A stretch of 64,000 bases of DNA from Enoplolaimus lenunculus. Lineage: Eukaryota; Nematoda; Enoplea; Enoplida; Thoracostomopsidae. Position 1 is the stretch's first letter; each line of letters opens with the position of its first letter. Below the pieces are notes generated by a model. The model saw only the letters and a program-made list of their open reading frames with translations. It searched no databases and was not told where the DNA came from. Of this stretch, positions 9,701-21,429 are shown piece after piece. Made by a program: the position numbers and the translations under genes. The stretch lies in contig JASANG010000836.1 of assembly GCA_030248215.1 (NCBI GenBank), positions 84,205-148,204 of the forward strand. Reading direction: 5' to 3'.

Positions 9701-12700
9701 TTAAAATCTATTAAGCGTAAGTTGGAAGTTGTTTATGTTTCATGTGTTGTATATATTAATTGGTGCTTTGCTGGATGGGGTCTTTGGAGGTTCGATGTTT
9801 TCTTCAATGGAGGGTTTGAGCTTATCGCAAGGTTTACGTTGGTTTGTTTAAGCACTCATGATGCCTTTGCAATATATAGGTTGGTGGACTAAGGGTGGCG
9901 CCGTAGTTTTAACGATTTTTAATTTTTCCGACGCTATACGGCAGCGTAAAGCAGTATATACGTACCCACGTGAGTTGTTGTACTGCCAACTGACAGGGTG
10001 CAACCGGAATTACAATTTACCGGAACCGGAACCGGAATTTGAAAATTTTACCGGAACCGGAACCGGAACCGGAAAATGAAAAATGCATTTCACCAAAAAT
10101 TTCATTTTAATCTTATTTTTTGCTCTATTATTTGTGAAATAACCTTAGTCGAACATAGCTATATATTTTATTTGTTGTATTTTAGATTTTCATCATCGAC
10201 TGAAGTGAAATCCACCATCAATGGCTTATATTCGGAGTACAAGTGGCTTTCAAAAGAGATTCCTAAAAATTAGCAAAGTTAAGAAAACGGCCAAATTATA
10301 ATACCGGAATTTTTAAATCCGGTAAAAATTTACCGGAACCGGAACCGGAAGGTGAAAAAATGCCGGAACCGGAACCGGAATTCCGGTTGCACCCTGCCAA
10401 CTGAGCTTGTAAACAAAAATTTTTGGGGTTATCTCCTCGGCAGCTACAATGCCACTAAAATAGTTTGTCGTATTCATCAGTTGTAATAGGAATGAGGAGA
10501 TATTATCCGTTACACTAATTAAAAGTATCTTCCAGCTGATCCAGACGCTACTGTTGTTAGCATTTCAACCGAACATGCGAAAACCGAGTCGGCGTCGCGT
10601 GATAATGCTGTAGGTAGCAGTGTCAGCAGCGAACCAGTGGCGGTTGTGCCAAAATTGGAACCGGCAGAATATCGTGATTGGAGTGAGGTCGATTCAAAGT
10701 TGAGCGTGATTAAAAGCTTTGACACTGATCATACGGGCGGTAATCGACCGAGTCGCGGCGACACCAGTGCAGGTAACGGGGGTAGTGGTAGTAGCAGTAG
10801 CTGGAATGGCCGATGTGGTAGGAAAGGGGAAGAACGGCTGGACGCTAGACGGCCGCCGTCAGCTACGTCTTCTGATGATGGTGAACGATCAGATTCGGAA
10901 GCGGAAGATGGACGGGAGTCGAATGGTAACGGAGATGGGTCGAATATCGGTAAGTCTAAAGGTGACGCTTTGCTTGTGCTGCACCGTTCGTTACTTTGTG
11001 GTATCGTAACGAGCACCTGTAACAGCTGCTTGCGATCGTTACATATCGAGATTGAGGAAACGAGCTGCCTCTAGTGGACGGGTCCCTGGTCTACGCCGGT
11101 ATCCACGACCGTACATTATTGTCACATATTGCATGTGTCGTTGATGGGATAGGGTTGTTTCCACAATGTTTTTGTTGTACATACCATTGTGAGAACGTGC
11201 GTTGTTACCGGTGTCAACTAACAGTTTGGTTCATGTTACTGGGTGTAATAGTTTTTTTAAGTTTTTTGGCTCATTACGTTCTCACAAAAACCTGAGCTCA
11301 GAAACTGATTGTCCGATCAATGCTTGAAAACGATTTTCTCAAAAAAGGCGCTCGAAACGATAAATACATTATCGCATGGATCTAAAATAAAATAAGGTAA
11401 AAATTGCGTTATATGTATATATGTTTTGGTTGTTTTTTGTAGGCAAACATGACGGAAATAAACGTAGTGATAGCGGAGCAAATGAAAGCCTATATGAGCG
11501 TTCGTCTCGTAGTACTACTGAGGTAACAGATAAAGATGGTAAATCGTCAAAGACAAGTAGTAAAGCGGAACGAAACTCCGGCAGCGCCAGAGACGAGTCA
11601 CTAAATAGCTATGGAGACCGTCGCGGTGGTGCAGCTAATACGTTTTCTGGCAGTCGTCGAAAATCTCCAATTCGGGCTCCGGGTGCTTATCGCGCAGGTG
11701 CTGAACGATCCCCTCCGCCGGGTACTGAACGGTTGCGGTCAAGTAAGTTAGTAGAAAAGTTTAAGAAAGTCTTAGTGCCAGGGGATCTGTTCTGATTATA
11801 CTTAAAGGGATGAAGTTATAAATGTGATTTTTGCTTATTGTGTACTGTATCTGATATTTGAATTTTTTTGTATCTTAGTAAGTGGGGATGCAGTCCATGT
11901 AGCCTCCTCTTGGCAATAAACGCACATATGCTAATGCAGAATGTGGGTGCGTTGGCTTTGTTTGAATTTCAAAAATGGTGGCGTGGTCAGTCCAGAAAAC
12001 CCGCATTGCGAGTAGTTTTCTGTACACAAGGTCAAGATGAGTTCTTAATAACCAGGAATAGTGGAACTACATGTAATATTGAGCGAAGCTCGAACACACT
12101 TGAGCAATTAAGCTAATATACAAATTAGTTATGTATTAGCTAACTGGAGGTTTGTAAACAATTTATTTCTATCCCTCGCCGCACCCGAAAACCATTCAGT
12201 AACCCTAATAATTAGTGAAATAATTTAAAAAGTCATTATTTAGGCTTATCAATTAAGCTTATAGCAAATTATTTATTAACTAACTATTCAGTTATCGGTT
12301 TTGAAGGTTTGCAGGCAATTTGTTCAGATTCCTCGCACCAAAAACCCTTTATTGCTGAAATTAGATAGCTTGCGACCAGGGTGCAACCGGAATTCCGATT
12401 CCGGTATTTTGTTCACCTTCCGGTTCCGGTAAATTTTTACCGGAATTAAAAACTCCGGTATTAAAGTTTGGTCCATGGAAATTAAAGATATTTTACTAAA
12501 AATGACGACAGAAATTAAGTAATTTCTATTCGTATAGTATATAAACCTTGACATTCACCGAACATAAACCTAAAATACAGCAATTAAAGTGATTATCTAT
12601 CTCCAACTATGGGTTATTTCAACAATACTATTGCAAAAGGAAAATTAAAATGAATTTTTCATTGGCATGTATTTTTCAGTTTCCGGTTCCGTTCCGGGTA

Positions 12701-15700
12701 ACTTTTTCAAATTCCGGTTCCGGTAAATTGCAATTCCGGTTGCACCCTGCTTGTGAAGACGCCGAATTTAGGCTTATCAATTATGCTAATATGCAAATTA
12801 GCTATTAGCTAACTATTCAATTATAGGTTATGGAGGTTTGTAAACAATTTATTTAGATTGCTCGTACCTAAAAACCCTTTAATACTGAAATTAGATTGCT
12901 TGTAACCCTAATAATTCGTGAAATACAGTAAAAAGTCCTAATTTATGCTTAACCAATTGTGCAAATTAGCCGATAGCTAATAAACGGTTTAAACCAATGC
13001 GAGGCTTACACACCAGAATTATTTGCTTTCAAACGAAAAAAGTTTGTCAAAATCGGTTCAGCGGTTCTTGGGATTATTTTCGGACGGACGAACATCCCAC
13101 CTTTCGATCCCCAAGTGGAAAACATAAAACGCTTCGCGCAACTCCGAACTTTGATCGGAGTTTCGCTTCGCTCAATAAGTACAAAGAGTTGATGGGATGA
13201 TGGGTGCATTGAGGATTGAGGAAGAGTATGCAACTCACACGCCGCGCGTTTTTCTTACACCCCCTCATTTTAGCGGGGCACTTACTACATAACTCACACA
13301 GAATATATTGTAATCTTTAAGAATATAATCAGACGACAACAATTTAGATTGAAAATCCTGGTACAAAATCTTTTGTTTCGAATATAACGAAACATTTATT
13401 TAGCTTGTCTAAAGTCAGTAATTGTGTTCAAGTACGAAACATTGCCACCCCCCTACCTTGGGAGTAAACCAAAATCGCAAGGTGCACTGAGTATATTCTT
13501 TTGAATACAGAATATACCCAGATGCACGCATGTGGACATTATATCTGATTGTACTAATTTGTTTATGTATTATTTCAGGACCCTTGACAGGAGTAAATGG
13601 CAGTGCGGCTAACACAGGATCGGCAGCTGTAGGTGGCAACGGGGGAACCTCGAGCTCATTGCCTGCAAACGCAGCCGCGTCTTCATCAAAGAGAAGTAGC
13701 ACGCGGCTATGCAAAGACGAGCTACGGTTGCGGTTTTTCTTCGAAGGTGCTCGATTTTTTACAATCAAATCTGGCAATATGGACAATGTTGTGATCTCGA
13801 AAGCACGTGGCGTTTGGGCGACAACGCCTCGCAACGAAGCAGTACTCAATCGTGCGTTTCGCGAAACGAAAAATGTCATTCTCGTATTTTCTGTCGAGCG
13901 TAGTCAGGCATTTCAAGGTGAGTTTTGTCTGTTGTAGTCTAGTTTGTGAATACCAGTTTGTGCCTTAAGGTAAGGGCGAAAGTTTTGGATATTGTTAAAT
14001 CTTAAGGAGCTTGTAACGGGAATATCTTGTTATTATTATTATTATTATTGCGAAAGTGTGTTGTGTTAATCTAACGTTTCTAATGAAATATTTATATGTC
14101 GCAGTTGTTTTGATGAGTGGTTTGATTTCGTCATCTTGTTTTGATAATCATCCGATCAAAATTAGTTGCAAAAATGGGCATTATATTATTATGTACTAGG
14201 CTTTATACGTTAGTTTTGGGCGTAAAAATTGCATACATATATACATATATCTATATAGATTATATTGGAAGCGCTTAGTTTAATATTTACAGGCTTCTGC
14301 CGTATGGCATCTGAATCGTCCCGTAACGCGACGCCAGTGAACTGGATTTTGCCAGGGAACATGTCATTGAATGCGCTCGGCGGGGCGTTCAAAGTACACT
14401 GGATCAATCGAAACGAACTGCCATTCATACGAACAACACATTTGTCAAATCCGTGGAATGAAGGCCGACAAGTTCGAATTGCAAGAGATGGAACCGTAAG
14501 TCAGAGCAGTTAGTGGATCATTCAAAGCGATTGAATGATTGAGCCAGTGCATTTGAGTAGCATGAACTTTTGCTTGATAGTGAGTCAATGAGTCAAAGTG
14601 AGTCATTGAGTGAGTGAGTGCGATAGTGAGTCATTTAGTGAGAGGGAACGATTGAATAAAAGTGTTCGGGTGAGTGACGACCCTTATATCACGGCTTGCT
14701 TAAGATTTCAACGACACCGTGCGTAATTGTAAGTTATAAATATACAGTAAGTAGAACAATCAACAGAAAATACTGTAGCGCTTTTAAACTGTTTTAGAAG
14801 TTGAAAAAAACAACGTCTTGTGCGACTAAAGCACCATTCGCGTATGCAATTTTTTTTGCAGCGTGAAATCGCAGCTGTAATTAGTAGCTGCAATTTTTGT
14901 AATGAGATTTTGAAAAAAGTTGCAGCTACAAATTCTCTCAGCGAAATTTTGTGCGTGCGAATGATCTTCTCTCTGCAAAATTTTGTGCGTGCGAATGGTC
15001 CTTTGCACTTGCTGATGATTTAGTTGCCGTCGTCCAAATGCCCAATTGTGTGGATGACGCATATCGTACTGTAGAATGGCGTACTTTAAGGAAATCGCAC
15101 CTGCTGTTGGTCGTGAACTGAGCTACTTATTCGCAGTTGACGAAGGAATCGATTTAAATCGGCTCATTGATAAAGTGAAACGTTTACAAGAAGCTCATCC
15201 GTTGGTGAACACGAGTGAACGGTAGGTCGTCTCAAATCGCGGTTTTCAACCGAGAACACCAATCCCTGCCTGTTGAAAATAAGTGTTTTAATTTGCAACC
15301 CATCAGAAAGTACTTGTTGAAATTTTCTATATCAACGTGTATTTGTTTGTACTATGAGAAATACTTGCTTAAATACAGATAATGAATGTTATGGTTTTCG
15401 AGTTGCAGTTCTGTGCTGAGTATTATATATTTTGTAACCTTTGTAACCAACGTATTTTAAATACAACTTTTTGGCTGTGTGTCATTGGTAACATAGCTTT
15501 AATTCTAATTTTATCTATTGTCTATCTTCAATATTGTCAGGCAACGTGGAGCACCAAACACGCAACAGCCGCCACTAGCGTCATCTCAACAAGATCACAA
15601 TTCACGTTCTTCAAGGCGAACAATGAGAGAAGTGATCGATATACGGCCTCCGCAGTTGTCCAGCTCTCGCAGTAATCAGCGTAAGTTTTCTAAATTCTTC

Positions 15701-18700
15701 AAGTTTTATAACCAGCATAGAATTGGATAACTGACTCTAGCAAAAAATAGACATTCGTCTCTGCGATATTTTTGGTGTCCGGCTTCACTCAACCTGGTAT
15801 GCTAAGACGTTGGCACTGAATGCTTGTTATTTTGTGTCAATTTTTGTTGTCTAAATTGCTTTGATGACTGTTGCAGCTGGAGAGCCATAGAGTATGCTGT
15901 TAACTACTACAACGTGTCTAAAAATTAAGTCAGATATTGAGTCAGTTCAGGCTTTGTAGGAAATAAATATTGTCTAGTATTTTAAGGATAGTTTTGTCAA
16001 GAACCAGTGTGCTGCCGGATATCTTGCTTCGGTATTATAGCCTATTTTTAGTTTGTTCTGTAGTATGCATCCAGTTCTTGTCTGTAATCTGTAGTTGTGT
16101 TTTTGCTCCAGCGCCGAGAAAAGAACGTTACATCGCCAGTCGAGACACTATTATCAATGGAGTAAGTTTATTACGTTGTTAAGAATTTGAAGATTTGTAG
16201 TTGAAATGCGATATGAAGTTTCGTGATGACAAACGCTAACTGCGGTTATCGTTGTCACGGCTACGGTGGCATTCAACGACTATATTTAAAAGCACATTAT
16301 GAGGAATACTATGATCTAAACAAGGTTGTCACAAATTTTATACTATGTATGGTGTGAGTTGTTTGGAATCTGTTAATGATGAAAGCCTTATGTTTATAGC
16401 TATAGTAGCTTGTTTTTTGTATTTGTATGTTTTAGACTTACAGCGACTATATGAAGCAATACAAAGACTACAAAGATTTGAGTTTGGTTCGAAATGCGCC
16501 TTTGGGACAGCATCAGTATTCAGGAGCTGCGCTACAGGGCTTTCAGGTACGTATAGTGTTAAGATTTTATCTGTCATTTAATGTAGTATCTAATCCTAGG
16601 CCAATGTTGAAACTCGGTAAAGAATGGCAATTTGTGTTAGGGATGTGCCGATACTAGAATTTTTTCGAGCGGGGGGGGTGAACGTGGAGGATTCGGCCGC
16701 TGCCAAGTTCGGGATCCTCCTTCCACCGGTGACGCTGTCTTTTTATTACATTTGCAGATGGTATTAAAATTGTATTATGTTGCTTGAGTAATCACTTATG
16801 TTTTTTCAGCCTACTGTATACAACATTGTATCTCCAAATGCGCCTGGCCAAACGCATACACAACATTACGCTGCTGCGCCACCTGGATCAGGACTTCACC
16901 ATCATCAACAACAGCAATCACACCATTCAGCAGGGACGTCGTACATTCACCACCTGGCAGCTGGCCAAGGAGTGACGACAGCTGCTAGTTTTACCAGCAG
17001 TTCGTCTCATCATTATCAGCAACAACAACATCATCATCATAATATACCTGCTCCAGCTGCTGCTATAGCAATGCATCATCAACCGATTCCGCCCGGTACA
17101 ACAACAGCCGGACTGAGTAGTAGCAGTGGTGGAACTAGCGGCGGTGGCCGTAATGGTGGAATACCATCACTAACAGCACCATCGTTTGCTGTCGCCGCTG
17201 CTACTGGGTCGTCGTCGACGTTGAGGTATCATCACAGGCCAACAGCGTCGGCAACGTATACTGCCAGTGGCGGTTATAGTGGAACGACTCATGTTGTCCG
17301 CGATCATGGCCGCTCCGGTTATGCCGATAGAGTAAGTTCAAAGTAGTAGGCCAAAACAAATACTTCCGGCTGGGTATCGTTTTTAGGTGCTCTTATTTTG
17401 TTCGACTTGTACGTAAAGTACGTATTAGTCATAGCTATTGTTCATTTCATACCTGAATCGCACTAAATTATTTATATACGTGAACAGTTTACTGGAATTG
17501 GAAATGTAATTGCGAATTATTGAGAAATTATTTTTCGCAGATTTGTTACGTGCTATGTTAATATTACGTATAATTTGTTTCCAATATTAGGGCTTTGTGT
17601 GGTTGAAGTACGACATAAAGTGTCATCCTTTTTGTAAAGGAATGTTACGTCCAAAAAATGTCAAAAGGTTTCTTGTGTGACGTGCTGAAAAAATTATAAC
17701 CCCGGGACTAGAATATTAAAGGGGCTGGGTGTTAGACATCTGAAATCCAGATGGATATTTGAATGGGCATTGTGTACTGTTTTAGTACAGCCGGAAGATT
17801 CAAGAATTTATTCACCGAACAACCTCCAGCCGTCGTGGTGATATAGTGGCACCGAGAAAAGCATTAGTGTCGGCGGGTTTACGGCTTTCATCTCGTAGCG
17901 GTGGCCGGCAACGCAATGCTTGTGAGTAGAGGAAAGGTTGTGGTGAAATTGACTGGAATTAGGGGAAATAAATTGACAAGGGTCACTTGGCAGAAAAACG
18001 TTTTTGTAAATATAGTTTTTATATTTTATTCGTTCTCCAAGTAATAGGCGCAAGAGATAGCTGTATCCTTGTCCGCTAGCGCTGGACTGTTTGATATGAA
18101 AACCTGCGTTGAATTTATAGATAGTAATACTTTAGATAATGCTAGTAGATTTTTATTAAAGCTTAATAAAGACAAACTTAGACATTGTATTCAGATTTTA
18201 TCGGGACATTGTTGGTTAAGTTATCACTTATTTAGAATGAGAGTAGCTCAAGATAAAAATTGTTCAGAATATAAGGTCGTAGGATGTCGCAATGGACAAT
18301 GCTTTTGATTTGTCTACGCGAACGCCCACAGTGGTGTTATTTCCTCTTCTACTTTATCTATCTATCTTGTGTGCTTGGTTGTTCTATGATCAAACTTACG
18401 TTATAGCAGGCACGTAGTCAGGATTTTCCATTGGAAGGGGTAGCCATAGCCATGGTTTTCAATTGGGTGAGGTCTGTGCAACCAGCAGTTGCAGTAGAGA
18501 TTGAGTTTTGAAGAATTCGCGAGCGAAGGAACGAAATGCTTGATGCACTTTTAAAATTTTTTAATGTGGGTTTGAAACAGTGATAGGATATCCTCGAGAT
18601 CCGCCTTTAAAACTGTGAAGACATCTTCACGATTGAAGCGAGCGGAAAGCTTAAAGTTGCTTCAGTATTAAACCGTTTTGCAATAGCCGGAAAACGTTTT

Positions 18701-19953
18701 TTGCTTCTCGGATTGAAGGTTTAGACCCTCATCATTCTGGCTGCGGGCCTGCCTTATAGCAAGTACAACCCCTTTAATGTCTTTGTTTTGACGTTCCAGT
18801 TAATGTCGGTTCGTCGCCACTGCACGCATCGAATTCACGACGGCGGCGTCATTCTGGTGGCGCCACTTTATCGCCCTCAGCCCAACGTTCTGCAATTAGT
18901 AGCAAACGACCACGTCGACGACCTGACAAAGCAACTGCTGATTCGTTATCTCCATCACAGTCGCCGCCAACAGAAGCTGGGCGTGATCTACATGGCGGCG
19001 GTCTGCGTCGCCCTCGTAGCATAACACCACCCAGCAGCGTAGCGTCGAGTTTCACTGGTAGCGCTAGCGGAGGCAATAACGACGAAGGCGATTTCAGTAG
19101 CGGATCAATGACTGATGATGATGATGGTTCAAGTGCTGGTGATCACCGCCGCCGTGTATCACAGCAAGCGGTTGCAGTGGCGTCCAGGCGACGACCTGAA
19201 CCGCGACAGAGATCGTTGTCTGCGGACGGTGTCGCTGTTGCTGGCGCCGGCCATCGACGCCAGCGACCACCACCATCGTCGCCGTTCAACGATAACTACG
19301 TCACCGCTAGCGACCATCCTGAGCAACAGCGACGCCGTCACGATGGGGCCGAGACAGGACGACGTCGCAGACACGGTTATGGCGGTGATCACGGCGGTCG
19401 CAACCGCTACGAAGATGATGTCGCTGTAAAACAGCGTCGGCTGATGGCGACAACATCAAAGATGGCGTTTCGCAACGACGACAGACAACGGCTTGCACTA
19501 CCGATGACGTCTGCGATGGCTGCAGGAGCCAGCAATCATTTACAATCGACATCATCAATTGAGAAATTGGCAGCGTATCAACAGCAATTGATCGCTGAAC
19601 AAGAACGTCGGCGCGACCGAAATGTACGGCAGCTGCGTGGGCACCGCAATGCCGGAATTAGCGATAGACGTAGCGGTAGTGGCCGAAGAAATGGTGGTGA
19701 TGAAGCTTTTGGTAGTCGCCAACGAATGAGTTCGGCGGGTAGAACGGGCCAACAGCGACATGCGAATATTGAAAATCCGGCGTTCCGAGATAGTCGCCAG
19801 CAACACTATTCATACGGGGCAACCGTTGCCCGGTTACCTGGACACGGTGGTGGCAATACCGTCGGCGGTGCTGGAGCAACAGCGATTTCATTGGTACATC
19901 ACGGAGGCCGCTTGCAGCAGGCGTCACACGATTCTCGAAGACGGGTGCAATAG
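6714..19953 (+). CDS. YTHDC1: YTHDC1-type nuclear m6A reader, 14 exons, complete
   Basis: Exons: 6714-6801, 7017-7289, 9591-9716, 10536-10949, 11443-11742, 13579-13917, 14293-14495, 15091-15221, 15541-15680, 16112-16161, 16436-16546, 16810-17331, 17786-17921, 18800-19953. All join in phase and give 1328 residues. The YTH domain (about residues 458-615) starts GARFFTIKS and contains KARGVWATTP, VNWILPGNM, NALGG and LSNPWNEGRQV. The m6A cage residues W480, W531 and L542 keep exactly the spacing of W377, W428 and L439 in human YTHDC1. The C-terminal YTH extension (VDEGIDLNRLIDKV) also matches YTHDC1, not YTHDF or YTHDC2. Low-complexity acidic and Ser/Arg-rich regions flank the domain, and a His/Gln-rich stretch fills exon 12. 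In animals the protein is nuclear, binds m6A and guides splicing and export. It is about 600 residues longer than human YTHDC1. The exon 3 start could instead be 9594. Confidence 0.93.
9994..10396. mobile_element. Family B hAT-like MITE, copy B1, in YTHDC1 intron 3
   Basis: Perfect-type ends CAGGGTGCAACCGGAATT and AATTCCGGTTGCACCCTG. The 8-bp target duplication CCAACTGA lies at 9986-9993 and 10397-10404 and is exact. Both arms are runs of ACCGGA/GGAACC hexamers; the middle is AT-rich. The CAGGG...CCCTG ends and the 8-bp duplication place it with hAT elements. It has no coding capacity. Confidence 0.92.
12110..12990. repeat. Tandem units of roughly 150-200 bp interrupted by a MITE, YTHDC1 intron 5
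   Basis: Three diverged copies of a unit containing 'GGAGGTTTGTAAACAATTTA', 'AAAAACCCTTTAATACTGAAA' and 'CCTAATAATTAGTGAAAT', starting near 12110, 12250 and 12770. The middle copy is split by the family B element at 12377-12749. No coding potential. I do not recognise the unit. Confidence 0.65.
12377..12749. mobile_element. Family B hAT-like MITE, copy B2, in YTHDC1 intron 5
   Basis: Ends CAGGGTGCAACCGGAATTCC and its inverse GGTTGCACCCTG. The flanking 8-mers CTTGCGAC and CTTGTGAA match at 6 of 8 positions, an eroded target duplication. The arms are ACCGGAA-rich. The element is nested inside the tandem unit described at 12110-12990. Confidence 0.85.
13010..13275. repeat. Dispersed-repeat remnant with a GGACGGACGAACA motif
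   Basis: Contains 'AAAATCGGTTCAGCGGTTCT' followed by 'TTTTCGGACGGACGAACATC' and then a GC-richer tail ending near CACACGCCGCGCG. Sequences of the type 'aaatcggttcagcggtt...ggacggacgga' are common in invertebrate interspersed repeats, but I cannot assign a superfamily. It is non-coding and lies in YTHDC1 intron 5. Confidence 0.45.
14030..14051 (+). repeat. TTA microsatellite in YTHDC1 intron 6
   Basis: About seven TTA/ATT triplets in a row. Confidence 0.8.
14560..14655 (+). repeat. GAGTCA/GAGTGA microsatellite in YTHDC1 intron 7
   Basis: A short array of GAGTCA, GAGTGA and TGAGTCAT words. It includes several exact TGAGTCA motifs, the AP-1 type site. It shares the word, but not the ends, of the family D elements. 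Confidence 0.65.
14828..15003. mobile_element. Foldback element related to family F, YTHDC1 intron 7
   Basis: Left end CACCATTCGCGTATGCAATT and right end TTTTGTGCGTGCGAATGGTC are inverted. The interior has repeated 'TTGCAGCTGCAA'-like blocks. The style of internal repeat is that of the two family F copies, but the ends differ (CCATTCGC rather than CTATTCACACG). Target duplication not resolved. Confidence 0.55.
18070..18310 (+). pseudogene. Fragment of a non-LTR retrotransposon RNase H region in YTHDC1 intron 13
   Basis: One frame reads about 79 residues, including LNKDKLRHCIQILSGHCWLS, YHLFRMRVAQDKNC. The pattern L-x-x-G-H-C-x-L-x-x-H-x-x-R-x-x-x-A-x-D-x-x-C is typical of the end of the RNase H domain and start of the Cys-rich tail in RNase H-carrying LINEs (Jockey/I-like). 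No reverse transcriptase is found nearby. The fragment is 5'- and 3'-truncated and dead. It shows that an active LINE once existed in this genome. Confidence 0.5.
18415..18760. repeat. Probable MITE remnant in YTHDC1 intron 13
   Basis: Begins 'GGCACGTAGTCAGGATTTTC' with further GC-rich blocks and ends near 'CATTCTGGCTGCGGGCCTGC', weakly inverted. The style is that of family G. Boundaries and duplication are not resolved. Confidence 0.3.
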
Positions 19954-20089
19954 GGGTAGTATGGTTGAGTTTTGATATTTTATTTGGAAGCTGGTGTCAA
20001 GAATGAAAAATAATGATAAGCCGGAAGGATGACATTTTTGTATTCAAACTTAATCGAGGATTTCAGTCAGGCTTGGTTTAAGTGCTATT

Positions 20090-20480
20090 GACATGCTTTA
20101 TTGACCTGTCCTTTTTCAGGGTTTGGTTCTAGGATTATGCGGGCTTCATGTTATAACTGCAGCAGCCTGGTATACGTTTTGCTCATGTTGATTCGCGTCA
20201 ACACGAATATTGTGGGCGACAAAATGTGAATAATGTACAAATCATTGATCTCAAGAAATTTAAATTTTAATATAGGACATTTAACAGGGCATTTAAGCTG
20301 GCTTACCACAGCCTAGCAGACATTGTCAAGCCTCATCATGGTAATGACAGGCAATATTTCGAATAACATTTTGATATTGCAATCAATGCTAACCATGAAT
20401 GTCGCAAGATCACAGATAACTCAAAATTTTTGAGTTTCATAGCAGATTAACGGGCAAACAGTGTTATCCGCTATAGTAAT
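20090..20480. repeat. Interspersed repeat, inverted partner at 41745-42375
   Basis: Shares 'GCGGGCTTCATGTTATAAC', 'ACATTTAACAGGGCATTTAA', 'GGCTTACCACAGCCTAGCAG' and 'ATAACTCAAAATTTTTGAGTT' style blocks with 41745-42375, partly in opposite orientation. Probably a longer non-autonomous DNA element. I see no coding region and could not fix the ends. Confidence 0.45.
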
Positions 20481-21060
20481 TGAAACTAAATGTGTTTTGG
20501 TTGCCCCAGTTATATTAATGTAAACCCAGCATCAGAGCTTGTAGTAAAGGTGAAAAAACTTCGTTTAAAAGTATTCGTGATTCTTAAAGTCGTCTATGTC
20601 AGGTAGGAGAATATAATGCATCTTATTTATCGTTTATATTTTGTTTGTGAAAGTAAATTTGCATTGTAGTTCAATATTTGGAGTGTTTAGTGTCCACAAC
20701 AGAATACAATTTATCGAACACGCGATACTAAAAGCGTCAGGTATGTAAACTGGCGTTCTTCAGCAGGATGCAGATTTTTGCCTGAACGTCCAACTTGTTT
20801 CAATGCTTGAGTGCAGTGTATAGTTTCAAAGCCGGTATTTTGTCACCGGAATTTTCGGTATTGAAAATTTTTTCATTCGAAAATTTAAGAAAAATTGGCT
20901 TGGCATATTTATTCTCAGTTATTGATCTAAAATTGTCCGAGCGTGTATCGCCAAAATTTTCAATATGTGCCATACTCTAAGTTATCTGTTTCCACCTTTG
21001 TGTTTCAAGATTTTGCCATACTGAATGGTATGACTAAGTGTTGAAAATTAAGCCTATTAA
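20480..21060. other. Unassigned intergenic stretch
   Basis: No gene seen. Near 20835-20870 there is a short CCGGTATTTTGTCACCGG patch resembling a family B fragment. Confidence 0.4.
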
Positions 21061-21281
21061 CACCCCCTCTCACATTGAGTTGCCTATAGGCAACTCAGCG
21101 CAGTTGCAACACGTATACATAGTGCTAAATCATCACAAGACGTGAGAGCACCTCGGGCTCGAGCGTCAAGCTCCTATCGCTAAGTGGTGATGGTATACGC
21201 CTCCCTCTCCAGTCACTGGAGTTCGAATCCTAGCATAAGAGTAGGTTTCAGGGGAAATAAAAATATTCATGTGAGAAAGCG
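21061..21281 (+). mobile_element. Family C TTAA-flanked MITE with tRNA-like module, copy C1
   Basis: Left end CACCCCCTCTCACAT follows TTAA; right end ATGTGAGAAAGCG precedes TTAC (decayed TTAA). The interior has an A-box-like CGCTAAGTGGTGATGG (about 21177) and a B-box GAGTTCGAATCC (about 21219-21230), the internal RNA polymerase III promoter of a tRNA gene. It is the most diverged of three copies. Confidence 0.7.
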
Positions 21282-21298
21282 TTACGCTCCAGTTTCAA

Positions 21299-21429
21299 TA
21301 GCGTAAGCTCAAGCTTTAGACTGATGTTTGTTCTAAGGTTTACGCTGGGGTATAAGCTCATTAATACTCTTAGGTTTAAGAATAGGTATGCCTATATGCT
21401 CCGGTAACGGCCTGATCTATACATCGGCC
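21299..21429. mobile_element. Family A partial copy
   Basis: Retains 'AAGCTCAAGCTTTAGACTGA', CTTAGGTTTAAGAATAGG and the right end 'GGCCTGATCTATACATCGGCC' type sequence. The left end is missing. It lies directly against the family C copy. Confidence 0.6.

Noticed and set aside
19108-19953. Start of a separate gene at an internal ATG in the last YTHDC1 exon.
   Set aside because: The frame continues upstream without a break to a good acceptor at 18799 and fits the phase of exon 13.
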